64,000 bases of DNA from contig JAWPHD010005109.1 of the NCBI GenBank assembly GCA_037043455.1, positions 1-64,000 on the forward strand, written 5' to 3'. This document shows, one piece after another, positions 1 through 12,515 of this stretch. Each line of letters opens with the position of its first letter. Positions within the stretch are counted from its first letter, which is position 1. Made by a program: the position numbers and the translations under genes. Under the pieces are notes generated by a model. The model saw only the letters and a list, made by a program, of their open reading frames with translations, made no database searches and was not told where the DNA came from. The stretch is from Cyrtodaria siliqua (Eukaryota; Mollusca; Bivalvia; Adapedonta; Hiatellidae).

Positions 1-65
1 ATACGGGCAGTTGTCCGATTATGCCTGTGAGATAGGGCATGTGGCAAAATATATAGATAGATAAT

Positions 66-411
66 CAGGGGCGTAGCTTGGCCTTTTTGACGGCATAGGC
101 CTATGCTAGGAGGGTCCGGGGACATGCCCCCCCCCCCCCCCCCCCCCTCCCCCCCGATTTTTTTATATGTAAGAATGCATTAGGTGCGTGCTGACATATA
201 TTTTAGACTTTAAGAAGGGCAAAGATAACTAAACAAATATAATTATATAAAAATAATATTTTCTGGTTACTACGCTGCCTATACAGCCCCACTCCACCCC
301 ACCTCACCCCCATCCCGATTTTTATTGCATTTTTTGAATTTTGAATTTTTCTATTTCTGAAAATTAGGCGTAGGCCCGGGCCTACAGGGCCTATGCAGAG
401 CTACGCCAATG
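66..411. mobile_element. MITE with CAGGGGCGTAGCT-type ends and 5-bp TSD
   Basis: The left end reads CAGGGGCGTAGCT and the reverse complement of the right end reads CATTGGCGTAGCT, so the termini are imperfect inverted repeats. Both sides are flanked by ATAAT (61-65 and 412-416). The interior holds a long poly-C tract near 128-155 and no coding sequence. Non-autonomous DNA transposon; the hAT-like assignment is inferred from the CA..TG ends. Confidence 0.65.
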
Positions 412-1204
412 ATAATTAAGAAATAATGGCCTTATTTAGGTTCATATCTGCCAGCTCCATCATTTTTATAAATACAGGCCTACCAAATATCAGGATAAAA
501 TCCGGATTCTCCAGATGTTTCATGTGCTCTCTGGATCTCCAGATTTAAGTGTACCATCTCCGTCTTTTGCATCATTTTTTTTCATGATTTCACAGTTTAC
601 CAGCTATATTTCCTGCATTGGTCCTGTTCCAGTCCCTCTCCAGCAATGCAAAGGATAGTATTTATAAGTGTCAAACATAGCTGTCGAGGCCCAGTGAAAG
701 TCAAGCGTGAGATGGGAGTCAAGGGGCAGTTGCCAGGGTGGGATGATTAAGCCTCTCTAATAGTCCTGATACGGTCTGCGTTTGAATTTCAGGAAATTTT
801 GCTTAATGTATATTGGAAGGTATACTTGTTATAATGTTCATATTGACCATACATTGTAACTGAATTAATTTAAATCACACATTATACGGAAGTGATACGG
901 AAATTCTGGTTAAAGTATAGGCCTACTAAATTTTACCGATTTTTGGTAAAATTATACTAAATTTTATTTAAAAATTGTACACAAAAAACATTTTGGTAAA
1001 ATTTTCAGAATGCGTGAGAATGTAAAATGTATGCGTAGGTGAGCATGATTTGACACAGGACATGCGTGTTTCTCACGCGCAAGAGACTTGACAGGTATGG
1101 TCTCAAATCAAAAGGGGTCATCAATGTAATGCAATAACTGAGAATTATAATCAGGCATTTAGGTCGGTATAATAATGTATATGTGCCAATTAAAAGATAG
1201 GATT
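412..1204. other. AT-rich intergenic DNA, nothing recognised
   Basis: Only short, low-complexity reading frames on both strands. No splice-bounded exon or RNA gene was seen. Confidence 0.5.
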
Positions 1205-2615
1205 TTTTCACGGGTTCTTAAAATACCCGTGATTGAAAATACGTCAAATGAATTATGAGTTGGTACTCTTTTTGGGGTCTGGCCTGGCTGGTTAATGCAG
1301 TTTTTATTGTGTGTATATAGAGTAACTGGATTCTCAAAAATATGTAAGTTTGTATAATTATATATACCTCATCGTCATCGTCAGTGGGTTTAGAAACGGT
1401 CTACATGTGTAAAATATGTTGTAAATCCTAATTGAAATACGAGTGTGTCAGTGTGTCAGTGTGGAGCTAGAGACCCCTCTGGGTGGTATTGTACCACTAT
1501 AACACAGCTGCTGCACGTGCAACACGATGATCATAGTTTGTTTATGAAGACTTTGTATTTAGCATTAAAAGCACACATCTGTGTAGAATAGTATGTGCAC
1601 TGTCATGAAGAAAAAAAAACAGTTGTGGTACAAGTTAAATCAAGTCTTTCTAATCTAATTTACAAAGTCCTCCTCGAAACAAACCATTTTTGCGCATGTG
1701 ATGTATGCTAATCCATATTCTTTTCTGTAACCTATCAAACAATGCATAATAAGTATTAACTGCAAAAATAATTTAAGATTAAAAAAAAAATATGCAAGAA
1801 ATAAGTCAAGCTAGCACTCAAATTTCCATTTAGAAATGTACTTTGTGAGCTAAAAACAAATCTCAGGATTTTGTGTTTAAAACGTTTTGGCAGGCCTATA
1901 AATAAGTGTCTATATAGCTCCCTGCTGTACAGTACACTATCTACCCATAGCCAGGATAATAGTTACATGAACAGTACACTACCTACCCAAAGCCAGGATA
2001 ATAGTAACACGTAGATATGTATTCGTTATCTTATAATCTTACGCGAAAGACTTAATTATTTCTTCATCTTTCATTAGTTTTTGCGCACAATATGACCTGT
2101 TTATGTGTCGACGTGCCGTAAAACACCATTCATTCATTCATTATTCGAGAGAATCTATACTATATCTATTTTATATCAATGTTACAACAGCATCATCTAT
2201 TTTTGCATTGAAAATGCCCAATCAGAAACAACTTTCGCACTTGACTTTTTTTTACAATTTCTCCACCGATTTCGAAAAGTAAGATATTTTTTATTTACCA
2301 CTAAAAATGTCTGTTTCAATGATGTACATCTTATTTAGGTACTAGTAGAATATTGTTTTTTAAAATGTCCAAAAAGAACAACAACAACAAAACGGTCGCC
2401 AACAACAGCCGAAATTTACAACATATGTACACCTTTTCTAAACCTACTGACGACGAGGGTATGTTAACAGCTGACATGTTTTGAGAATCCATAGACACAA
2501 TATAAAACGTTTTTTAACCAGATGGACCAATCCCCAAAAATAGAACGCCGAATTAAGAGTTACCAACTCGTAATTCATTTTACGCATACTCAGTCACGGG
2601 TATTCTAGACTAAGA
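1205..2615. repeat. Foldback element with ~220-bp inverted arms
   Basis: About 1208-1435 matches the reverse complement of about 2395-2612. Shared landmarks are CACGGGT, GAATTAyGAGTTGGTA, GGATTCTCAAAA and GTTTAGAAA. The ~950-bp spacer has no recognised gene. Near 2100-2145 it holds a SINE-like tail, GTCGACGTGCCGTAAAACACC followed by CATT repeats. Boundaries are approximate. Confidence 0.6.
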
Positions 2616-3904
2616 ACCTATGAATAAAACTTGTACCTTTAATCGTCACGAATACATTATTATATAACCTGAACACCTGGATGGAGTTTTGATAAAGTTT
2701 TTTTTAGTTTAATTTCGCCGTTATTTGGCGGGTTAGTTTTCTTTAAACAAGAGCCCAAATAATAATACCAGTATACACAGAAATTCAAATTTTGATATGC
2801 AGTTTTCGAAAATTAGACTGATCTTATTTCTGCAAAATGAAGTAATCTTGACCATTTTGTGCGCTGACCATATGCTTAAATCTTTCCATTTCATGCTTGC
2901 TCCGGCCTATCATTCATTCACATCCCGCAACAATACTCTATGAAATAAACTGTTTTCAGTAAATATCACAAGGCCGTTTGGCTGACCAAACCAATTTGAC
3001 ATATTTACTAAGCAAAGAGATTTCGCGATAAAATGCTGTAAATGCTAATAAATTGCTCAGGGTATCAATAATTTGAAAAAGTAAATGATGAACATGAATA
3101 AGTTTTGACCTATTGTCGACCATTATCTTGTCTGCCGTTACACGTTCTGTCTCCGCGATCGATAGTTTTATTGATTACGTACCTTATTTATCAGTACTCT
3201 GACGAGAGAAGAGAGAAAAGGGGACAGAAAAGGGAGATAGGGGAGGGAGAAATGGGGGAGGGAGGAGGGGAAAAGACCTGCCCTGTACCACCACCCAAAC
3301 CCCAGTCAGTATTGGAACTAACAAATAAGAATAATAATAAATTGAAAAATATATTTAAAAAAATAGTAATTAACGTGTAATTTGTTTGAAAACAAACGTA
3401 TATTTTAAGTTTTCACCTGAAAAAATGTTCCCAGAGTACTTAAATATATGTTTGTTTTCAACAAATAACGCGTGAGAAATCCAGACTCTGTTGAACCTAT
3501 ACCTTTAGGACGTCCTATTGGCTAAAAGGTGGAGGAGGCTATAAACCTTAGAACATACACGTAAACACAAATAAATAATATGTCACTTTTTTATTTATTT
3601 ATTTTTACTTATTATTTGTTATTATTTTTTTTTTTTTTTTTTTTTTTAGTTCCCATCATTGATACTGTCACATATGATAAGTATCGTGGTTTAAAATCAT
3701 CAGATCGATTCCAACTTCACCACAGGCGTTTTGGACTAGAAAGGTCTAAGAAAGGACCACCGCTCAAAACTTAGAGACAAGGCCTGGTACTCGATCTGCA
3801 CCGAAACATTTTAAACAAATCGGATTATAAACTACAATTTTTTTTTATTTACTCAAACGAATAAACATGCAAACATATTGAGATCAAGGTATCACATTCG
3901 GGCA
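2616..3904. other. Non-coding, repeat fragments
   Basis: Holds a purine-rich GGGA/GAGA tract (about 3200-3275), a poly-T run (3627-3647) and, at about 3390-3475, a fragment of the foldback family seen whole at 19225-19740 (shared AAACAAAC, TTTTAAGTTTTC, CTGAAAAAATG and CCCAGAGTA). The short frames here look fortuitous. Confidence 0.45.
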
Positions 3905-4201
3905 CTTAAATTCCGGTAGACAGGTAGCTGCCATTGAATAGGTATTCTCTTCTTATACGTTGTATGAGGGCCTCAAGAGGTTCCGGGGAACAATGGGAAC
4001 ATGGCCATTTATATTTGTGGGAACAAGGAGCACACTGTCTGTTATTTTCAGGGAACTTTGAGAATGTTTTTAGGGAACAAGGGAACATGAGTTTACAGGA
4101 AATACAATTCTAACATCTAGTTTTAAAACCAAAATGTTAACATTTCAATACAAATTGTGATTGAAAAGCGATTGGGAACACTTGTTTTTTCTTTCTTATT
4201 T

Positions 4202-4205
4202 CTTT

Positions 4206-4240
<35 letters not shown>

Positions 4241-4320
4241 CTGACTGCCTGCCCTGCCTGCCTGCCTGTCTGTCTAATCTAATCTAATCTAATCTAATCT
4301 AATCTAATCTAATCTAATCT
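4202..4320. repeat. Microsatellites: (TA)n and (TAATC)n
   Basis: A TA dinucleotide run (about 4210-4238) is followed by CTGCCTGC-type repeats and about ten copies of TAATC (about 4274-4320). Confidence 0.9.
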
Positions 4321-4689
4321 AAAATTATAAATATATATATCTAGTTCTTAGCATTACTAGTGAAGTAATTTCTGTTGAGTATGGTCAAAGATGCTCAGTT
4401 CAACGTACAGATATAGATGCCTAAGATCTATCTATCTATATATCCTGCATCAACCTCTTTCGAGTGACCTATGCAGCTGCGCGTCTGTGCATTAAAAGTT
4501 AAAAGATATAGCATCCTACTAGTAAAATAAGACATTTACAAATAGAGTGTGGTGAGCATATATGTGTCCTTAAAGGAAAGTGAATGTTAAGTTGTTAGTG
4601 CCAAGACTTAATTCAAAGTCAAAAATTTAAAATAAACATTTAAATACAAAAAATTTGAAATTGGTTTAAAAACATATATGCTCAACACT

Positions 4690-5275
4690 TAGTAAGGCAT
4701 ACTGATAGGGTGGTTGATCTTGCATACTTCCCGTTTGAAATGTATCCAAATAGGGGGAGCATGAACAACATCTGCTGGCAGCCTGTTCCAAATAACAATG
4801 GTCATCGGGGAAAAAGGAGTATTGGTAGTAGTTTGGAACGGGTATGGACTTGTCTGTAAGAAAGGGGATGCATATTTCGTGTCAATCTGAGAGGTTGCTC
4901 GAAGTAGTCTGGTAATGAGATCGCTACTAGGCTGTGGACAATTTTATAGAATAATACAAGTCGAGTATCTGCTCGTCTTTGTTCTAATGTCCGCCAGCCG
5001 AGACTATCAACCATTTTACTTACACTATCATAGGGGGAATAATTTTGTTTTACCCACCTTGCAGCTCTGCGCTGAACTCTTTCTACTTTCTTTATGTTCT
5101 TCTGTGTGTGTGGGCTCCATATTGATGAGGCATATTCCAATTGAGGTCTTACCAGAGATTTATAAGCGCTCTGCTTGACATCCTCATTTTTGGTCTTGAT
5201 ATTCCGACGCAGAAAACCAAGTGTCTTACCTGCATTTGTAGCTGTGCGGTCTATGTGGTGGTTCTAGATGCAACT
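4690..5275 (-). pseudogene. C-terminal fragment of a non-LTR (jockey/CR1-like) reverse transcriptase
   Basis: The minus strand from about 5140 reads a segment typical of the thumb/C-terminal end of animal non-LTR retrotransposon reverse transcriptases. It includes LEYASSIWSPH-like residues (MEYASSIWSPHTQKN), then VERVQRRAARWV, LGWRTLEQRRADTRL and YKIVHSLVAI. Past the first frame the similarity continues with VIWNRLPADVV and ends near 4690. The catalytic palm is absent, so this is a 5'-truncated, inactive copy. The family call rests on recognition of these motifs; CR1/L2 versus jockey is not resolved. Confidence 0.75.
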
Positions 5276-5339
5276 ATATATTATGTAATTACTGTACTGT
5301 AGGCCAAATGGTTTGTTAATTCATCAGAATGAATTTTAA

Positions 5340-5480
5340 GGAACATTTATAAACATTTTTGGGGGAACAAGGGAAGAATGGAAATACTTTTAGGAAGCAA
5401 GGGAACATTGGAAAACACATTTTTGGGAACAAATCAAAATGGGGAACAATGGAACACAAGGCACAATGGAACATTGACCC
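5340..5480. repeat. GGGAACAA-rich degenerate repeat, second copy of 3960-4090
   Basis: Variants of GGGGAACAAGGGAA recur here and at about 3960-4090, flanking the RT fragment. No coding potential is evident. Confidence 0.4.
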
Positions 5481-5579
5481 CACTGGGAGGGCCTCTTTTA
5501 TGAAAAAAGTAATTGCTTTTAAAGATTTAGTCTGAGTTTGTCTGAATTTGTTCATGATGCTTTAATTAAATTGATGTCA

Positions 5580-7720
5580 AGATTTTAAGGTAACGTTAGT
5601 TTTATTTTTTTAAAGTTGTATTGAATTTTATATTTAGATTCTAAATTGCAATCTCTACCCAGAGTACACTCGTTCCTCATATAAGTAAGTGCAAGGAATG
5701 ATAACTGCGTGGAGATTGTCTAAATTGAACAACTAAAATATCTTTTTAAAATTCGCGCGTTCTAAATTTAGACACCGGGCATGCGCAGTGAAAATTTATT
5801 TTGTGTATTTCCGTAAGTGAAAAACTTTCAAGCGCGCCATTTCAGGAATAGGTTTTGGAACATTTAACCACATTTTAAAGGCTTCCCGAGACAGTTGCAT
5901 AGGTAATATACTTTACATGCATTATATGCGTTAATAAATACACAATGATGCCTCTACTATCCACTGAATCAAGCAAATAACGTCACAGTTTATAAATTAG
6001 TCGGGCACCTGTCGCAGTCACGTTTTCGTCGCTGTTTTAAAGGGTCCGTTTTCAAGTGGCAAACTTGCTTAAAATAGGGTCTATATGTGTTATTTTTGTC
6101 TCTTCTTATCTCCGAAATGATTCATTGCGTTAACAAGTGTTACAGACGTTTTCATACAAACATATAAGGACCCGGTTAGAGCATGTTTAAGGAATAAATG
6201 TTCTTTGTTTATGTTTACAAAAATGAAAATAGTTCATGTAAACTATTCGTCACGTGACGAAATATCATCATCAACGATACCGAGTTACCTTACCAATGCA
6301 TGTGAGCCCTATAACCAGCAGCAACCCTTTCAGTAGTAGTAAAACAAAAATTCTTGTGTACTGGTTGTGTACCAGTTATCGTCATTCACCAGATTTCGTC
6401 ATTATCAATAAAACGCTCGATGTTGTTATTATTTTTCAACCACACTTTACAAATCACTACACACTATCATCAGACGATGGAGAGGAAAAAATAGTTTAGA
6501 AATGTTAACATACACTCTCAGACCAACCCGTTTACCTATATAAATACCGTTATAAACAAAATACAATCGGGGGAATCGCACGCTAATGCGCATGCGCAGG
6601 AAAATTTCATTTTGAAATAGCTGACCTTTTACGTCGAACCATTAAATCAATTTGACATGCCCAAAAAACTAAAAGCATGTGCTAAACATTTTCAGCCAAG
6701 GGATACAACTAGATTTAAATTTGCGGACAGTTATTTCCCTTTAAATTATGAAAAAGTCGAAGTGAAGTAAATTACATCCGATACCTACAGTTAAAAAAAC
6801 ATTTTAAATTGTAGATATAATATTTTTCTAGATATTTCTTTTGTGTATTCATGTGCAATGGTATATTTATGTTTCAATTAATAACTACACACGCTTTCAT
6901 CATCCCAAACATGGATTATTCGGTATTAAACTGAACATGACGATAACTACTACATTCAGCTCAGACGACCGGCCCAAGTCGGTCTATATTTAGTAACGGT
7001 CACATGACACTTGTTACTGAGAATAGAAACAATGTAAACACAGAAGATCTACGGCAAAGGGGTAAGCTTCTCTACCGGCAAAAATATTCATAAGATGATT
7101 AGTTTTGATTTAGATATATTAAAGAACCAACATAAAAATGACGATATCTGGTATAAAGCCAGTATAGAGTTCATGCACCTATCAATGTTTTCACCCGTTG
7201 GTTATGCAGAAATTAAGACGATGTCTATCTTCCTTTAATTCCAAACCCCTGCTGGGGACTTAGGAATGGTGCGCGTCTATCTGACATAGGCGGGATAATA
7301 GAAGAAAAGTAAGCAAAGATAAAAATAAAAACAACTCTCAGTGCCCCAGATAACTTTTGGACCTATTGGGTATTTCACTCATTAAATTAAAATTAATTGA
7401 GTGAATTTCAAATTTTCAAAAATAATAGGGTGATTTGGGGATCAAATGTAAAACAAGCGGCCAGGTAACTTACCCGTCTGTATGTGAGCTTTACTGACTT
7501 GTTATTCATGGCAGTGGTTTGTCAATGAATAATCATTATTGATTACCAGGTAATCATTATTAATGATTAATTTCCACAGAAACACTAATCACATGTGTTA
7601 ATTTCAGAAGTGTTTCTTAACGGTAACTCGCTTGTCGGTTTACATCCCCGTTTCGACATTTTAATCGTAAAAGTAAACAAGAAAGCGCCCAGACGACTAA
7701 ACAATAGTATAGACTGGTAT
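5580..7720. other. Non-coding stretch, nothing recognised
   Basis: AT-rich DNA with only short frames (such as 6254-6499) that lack family similarity or splice context. No promoter or exon can be supported. Confidence 0.4.
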
Positions 7721-7726
7721 AGCGTA

Positions 7727-8385
7727 CAGGGGCGGATCCAGGATTTCAGCTTAGGGGGGGCGTAAGATTTTGGTAAATTTACGGGTCCGTTTCTAGCCTC
7801 ATAAAACGGTTGCGGTAGTGCATTGATAGGGTAAAAAAGTCCGTTTTCAAATAAAAGGAATTATCAATGTGTTAATTAAACCACTCATAAGTCATTATGC
7901 GTAGAGCGAGCGAAGCGAACGAGAACTTTTTTTATACTGAGGGCGTGCATCGAAATTGTTTGATATTTTATCTACAGTAACATGAACATACATGTATGAA
8001 TAAAAAAGTCCGTTTTAAAATAAAAGGTTTTAACAATTTGTTAATTAAACCACTCATTAGCCATTATGCGTCAAGCGAGCGGAGCGAGCGAATTTTTTTT
8101 TTACTGAGGGCGTGCATCGAAATTGTTTGATATTTTATCTACAGTAACATGGACATGTATGAATAAAAAAAGTCCGTTTTCAAATAAAAGGATTTAACAA
8201 TGTGTTAATTAAACCACTCATTAGTCATTATGCGTAGAGCGAGCGAAGCGAGCGAGAAATTTTTTAATACTGAGGGCGTCGAAATTGTTTGATATTATAT
8301 CTACAGTAACATGGACATACATGTATGATCCAGATTTTTTAGGGGGGGCGCGCGCCGGGTGCGCCCTCCCCTGGATCCGCTAGTG
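7727..8385. mobile_element. MITE with CAGGGGCGGATCCAGG ends, internal ~155-bp tandem repeats, 5-bp TSD
   Basis: The left end is CAGGGGCGGATCCAGG and the right end, reverse-complemented, is CACTAGCGGATCCAGG. GCGTA flanks both sides (7722-7726 and 8386-8390). Inside are three tandem copies of a unit carrying TTAATTAAACCACTCAT, the GAGCGAGCGAAGCGAGC tract and TTTGATATTWTATCTACAG. There is no transposase, so it is non-autonomous. Confidence 0.8.
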
Positions 8386-8822
8386 GCGTACATATTCAAC
8401 TATATACCATTCTTTATTACTGCTCCACTTTATCGATAATAATGTAACGTCCCAGTCAAGCTAAACACCGGAAGTAAAATCTGCTTTTTGTAAATAATGG
8501 AATACGCACGAAAACACCAATCCATCAATCATTTGAACTCTTTGACTGTCGATACGCTTGAAAATTAAAATGTTTGAGTGAAAAGGAAATTGCTTGCGTA
8601 TCTGGTACGCATGTCAGAGAAATTAATTGGGTATTTGGCAATTTTAATTGAGTGAAATACGCAGATATGCTGCTTATCTGGGGCACTGAACTCTGGGGCT
8701 ACTTATGGCGATTTATGTTCCACTATGCTAACTGCAGAGTTGAACTAGGGTGCCGTGCGGATATCTGAGGGAAGGGCATTCCAGTGAACTATTGTTCTGG
8801 GGAAATACGAATACTTATAATA

Positions 8823-9219
8823 CAGGGCTCAGTCTACAGGCGATTCGGGCGAAGAACGCGCCCGCGATCTCTTGACTTCGCCTTGGCAGCACATCAAAGC
8901 GAAGTTCAAGTCGCCGAAATTTAAAAAAAAAATTAAAAAAAATAATAATTAAAAAAATAATTAAAAAAGGTACAGTATAGTAATAAATCCATTATCATAG
9001 AAATTTGCAGCAATATTTCAAGCTCATATTATAGAGTAAAAAGAATTGGTGTGCATTACACTGTATTCACTGCATTGCAATATACATGGTGATGACTATT
9101 CAACCGTTGTCTACGTATACACGTCGCGTGAAGTCTCCCTAAATTCTCTCCACTTCTCCCTAAAATCACTTGAGGGAGAAGTGACTTCTCCCTAAATTCC
9201 TGGCCTAGATTGAGCCCTG
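8823..9219. mobile_element. MITE with CAGGGCTCARTCTA ends and 5-bp TSD
   Basis: The left end is CAGGGCTCAGTCTA and the reverse complement of the right end is CAGGGCTCAATCTA. TAATA flanks both ends (8818-8822 and 9220-9224). A hairpin formed by ACTTCTCCCT and AGGGAGAAGT lies near the right end. No coding sequence. Confidence 0.8.
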
Positions 9220-9235
9220 TAATAGTCGGATGTTC

Positions 9236-9370
9236 AGGGCTTTCCCCAGGATTTTTTTAAGGAGTGGTGGTCTTTTTTGCATACAAAGGGGGATGGGTGC
9301 GGGAAAGTGTGTGGTACCCCCTTCCCGCGTCAATTTTTTTTTAAATGCCAGTTGATTAGAAGAGATTTGG
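9236..9370. repeat. Fragment of a GGGCTTTCCCCAGGA repeat; inverse copy at 33020-33140
   Basis: CAGGGCTTTCCCCAGGAT, AAGGAGTGGTGG and CCCTTCCCGC recur in opposite orientation at about 33035-33137. This is one end of an interspersed element whose other end was not found. Confidence 0.5.
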
Positions 9371-9649
9371 CGTATATCTGGTATCAGAAGGAATGAATGA
9401 AATAATAAAAAACATCATATTTTATTATATATTTATTTCAAAATCTTTTAATAAAAAATGCTAGAAAGTCACTTTCTGACAGAATAAAAGACATCTCATA
9501 GCACATATAATCACTAAACAGTTTCTAACTTATATAGCACATACAACGAAACACTTTCTTTAACTGTATTACATAACACTGTTTGCTGTTTGCTATATAG
9601 GCTAATATTCTAATATCAAATGCAAATGGTGGCAACCTTAATTATTTAA

Positions 9650-10750
9650 CCCATTTCATTCTGGAACCCTATCAGATAATAAGTCCTGTATATCTGAACA
9701 TTTTCAGAAGTATGCTACAGCAACAAATTCAAATTGGTATAGTTACATTTTAGTAATTTACCAAGTAAGTATTAACATAAACATAACAAAACTATATATC
9801 ATTGTGTAGATATTTGAAATACCTACACATTGATATAAATAAAAAGGCAGAAATCATGTAAAAAAAGTTTCTTTTTAATTATAAACTTTGGGGAAGCGTG
9901 CGAATCGGGACATAAAAAAGTCATACCTGGACTTCAAGGTATGTTTTCTGTGGTAAATATCCATTTTTTCTCTAATAATCCAGTGTATATATTGCAGAGA
10001 ATTTTAAGCACTTCATCACACATCAAAAATCATCAAAATCCATTGAGTAGTTCAAAAGTTACAACTATTTTGGGGCAAAGGGAGGAGCGGATTTCATGTT
10101 CGTTCCTGGTCTGCATACCGGTTGGTTTCTGTAACCGTGTGTTTTCACAGCTCATCACCCCAAATAAAATCAAAAAAATTATGGGGTTGGTATTCCTGTG
10201 GATGCTGTACTGTAGCACCCTCAACTCCAGTAAATGGGTCAGGATTTCTTGGAGTAAAGTTGTCCGTAATCCAGTTGGCATGAAACCCTTCGAAATATGA
10301 GTCCGAGTTCGAATCCGAGGCGAAAAAACCCTGAAGTCGCGGACTCCCGGTCGCCGACCAACAGCAGGTAAGTTCCCCAGTACATTCAGTACGTTCTTGT
10401 CGTCAAAACTTTCATTTTCGAAGTCTTCAGAACTAAAATCGGAGGTATTTCAGACATCAATGTCACTACCTTCACTCGATACATCGTCAATGTTCGCCAT
10501 TTTAAAAAATTCCCCGAAAAAATCACAAAAAACAAGCTCAAAATCACTTTTTTGAAAGAATTTTCTACTTTGAAAAATGTGGAAGTAAACAGAAATCAGT
10601 GCGCATGCGTTACTGAATTTGTTATTTCCGGGCACATATTCGAATGACGTTTTCACACGTTTCTATGGAGCACATGTGTACACACTGATGAATCGGTATC
10701 CCGAATAGAAAGGGTAGGTACTGATGGATCGGTATCCCGAATGAAATGGG
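9650..10750 (-). mobile_element. piggyBac-type DNA transposon relic (TTAA-flanked)
   Basis: Left terminus TTAA|CCCATTTCATTC (9646 onward) and right terminus GAATGAAATGGG|TTAA (ending 10754) form inverted repeats exactly abutting TTAA duplications, the hallmark of piggyBac elements. A subterminal repeat containing CGGTATCCCGAAT occurs twice at the right end. The minus strand encodes a broken piggyBac transposase N-terminus. One frame begins near 10502 with MANIDDVSSEGSDIDV, then a stop. A shifted frame reads NFTPRNPDPFTGVEGA, FFDFIWGDEL, a stop, then TVTETNRYAD. The catalytic region is missing, so the copy is internally deleted and dead. Confidence 0.88.
10033..10502 (-). pseudogene. piggyBac transposase N-terminal pseudogene
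   Basis: The sequence begins with an acidic N-terminus at 10502 (MANIDDVSSEGSDIDV, stop, then SDFSSEDFENESFDDKN). After a frame change it gives the first part of the DDE_Tnp_1_7-like region, with FTPRNPDPFTGV, PHNFFDFIWGDEL and ETNRYADQE. Stops occur after DEL and after QERT. It lies wholly inside the TTAA-bounded element. The open minus frame 10281-10033 is a shadow of this in the wrong frame. Confidence 0.8.
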
Positions 10751-10754
10751 TTAA

Positions 10755-11325
10755 TAAAGAAATATTTATATAATTACAAAATCTTCACTGAACTTCAATA
10801 AGCAAACTGACGATTTCTCTTTAAAGTTCCCGAAAATATCAATTAATTAGCGTAATTATCAAGATAAAAAATCAGTTAAATATGCTACCTTAATTATTTG
10901 ATTGAGTTATTATTAAATAATTACAAAATATCTACCTCATTCATGATACTTACCGACAAAGCTGACGATTTAAACGTTGATTAGTGTTTACAAATTCATC
11001 TAATACACGATAAACGTTCAATTAAATTATCCATTAAAACCCGTCATTTATCCCCATGCGTTACAAATACCAATCAACGATACTGCTCACCTTTAATCAT
11101 GACCATATTGGGCAATAAACCAAATTTAATTAGCGGCACTCACTCCCCCAATCATCTGTTGTTTACATAACACTTAGCATATAACCTGCCAGACATAACA
11201 CAGTAACACAAGCCCTGTGTATTGAGTACCACGTGACCGCCTTTACTGCATCAACACGCGTCATAGCTTCAGGCAGTTTACACACAGTCAGGTAATCGGT
11301 CAGCTGTTCAATATGGCCTAAGGGA
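10755..11325. other. Non-coding, nothing recognised
   Basis: AT-rich sequence with no frame over 60 codons and no repeat family that I recognise. Confidence 0.4.
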
Positions 11326-11329
11326 AAAT

Positions 11330-12440
11330 TGTATATTGATAGGATTAAGGGATCGCGGCAACGAATTTAAAGCATCGCCACGCCTTAAATGATGTGCCTG
11401 TTACTCTAAATTGAAGTGGGTGTAGGTGTCTAGATCGTCTGTGCGTCATTCTCATATAGTCCTAAAGTGGGATAGCTACAAGACTGTTGGTGATCTTGTA
11501 GCAGAGGGAGAGCCTACTATTCATACCTTGCTGATCAAGTCTTCTCCATTTCAAGGAGTGGAGCATCTCTTCGACGCTTGAAGTCTGTCCATAGTCGTGT
11601 TTTGCCCATCGAACTGCTCTGCGTTGGACAGCTTCGATCTGGTTTATGTAACATTCATTGTGAGGAGACCAGACATTGGAGCAGTACTGGAGATGCGGCC
11701 GGACTAACGTTTTGTAGGCCATAGACTTAAGTGGTCCTGAGTGTACTTTGATGTTTCTGCGAAGGAATCCTAATGTTTGATTTGCTTTCTTGGTGATTCT
11801 GTCTGTGTGTGTTCCACGTTAGATCGTCTGAAATGTCAACGCCAAGATATTTTGCTGATGTTGTTGCTTTGAGTTTTGTATTAACGAGGTAGTATGAAGT
11901 GTCTATGGGTGTTTTAGACTTGGTGATATGGATGACTTGGCATTTTGTGGGATTAGATTCCATATCCCATTTTGTTTCTCATTTTTCAAGTTTGTTTAGA
12001 TCATGTTGTAGTTTTTCTGATTGTTTTTCTGAAGTGATTGTAATGTATATTGCAGTGTCATCTGCAAATAATGTTTTTCTGAAGTGATTGTAATGTATAT
12101 GGGGCAGTGTCATCTGCAAATAACCTAACCCGGGATTTGACATCTATTGGGAGGTCATTTATATATATATGCAAGAAACAGTATTGGGCCGAGGACGGAT
12201 CCTTGTGGCACTCCAGAAGAAACAGGTGTTGATGATGACATGGATCCGTTGACAACCACTCTCTGTGTGGGGTTGTCTAAGAATGGCTTTATCCATATTC
12301 ATGAGAGTATTTCCTCTGATCCCATATTCGCTCAACTTGAGAATTAGTTTCTCATGGCTGACCTTATCAAATGCTTTGTTGAAATCAAGTAGAATCAGGT
12401 CTATTTGATCATGGTCTAATATTTCATTTTTCATTATAGA
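11330..12440 (-). pseudogene. Non-LTR retrotransposon reverse transcriptase, broken
   Basis: Reading the minus strand from 12434, the order is that of a non-LTR reverse transcriptase palm and thumb: LILLDFNKAFDKVSHEKL, then DLPIDVKSRVRLFADDTA (the catalytic [FY]xDD box in its FADD form), NPTKCQVIHITKSK, SAKYLGVDISDDLTWNTH, YKTLVRPHLQYCSNVWSPH, and VQRRAVRWAKHDY. The reading shifts frame at least four times, and the segment around the FADD box is tandemly duplicated. The endonuclease domain is missing. CR1/L2/jockey-like; inactive. Confidence 0.88.
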
Positions 12441-12515
12441 GACTGAGGATTAAGTGCAAGTAAACCCCTTTATTTTCATCTACTGAAACATTGAAAAGGG
12501 TGGGGTGTGTGGGGG

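Noticed and set aside
3105..3380. 91-codon frame with Arg/Glu/Gly tract
   Set aside because: It derives from a purine-rich simple repeat and has no splice context.
9941..10300. 119-codon plus-strand frame and its minus counterpart
   Set aside because: Both are wrong-frame shadows of the piggyBac transposase relic.
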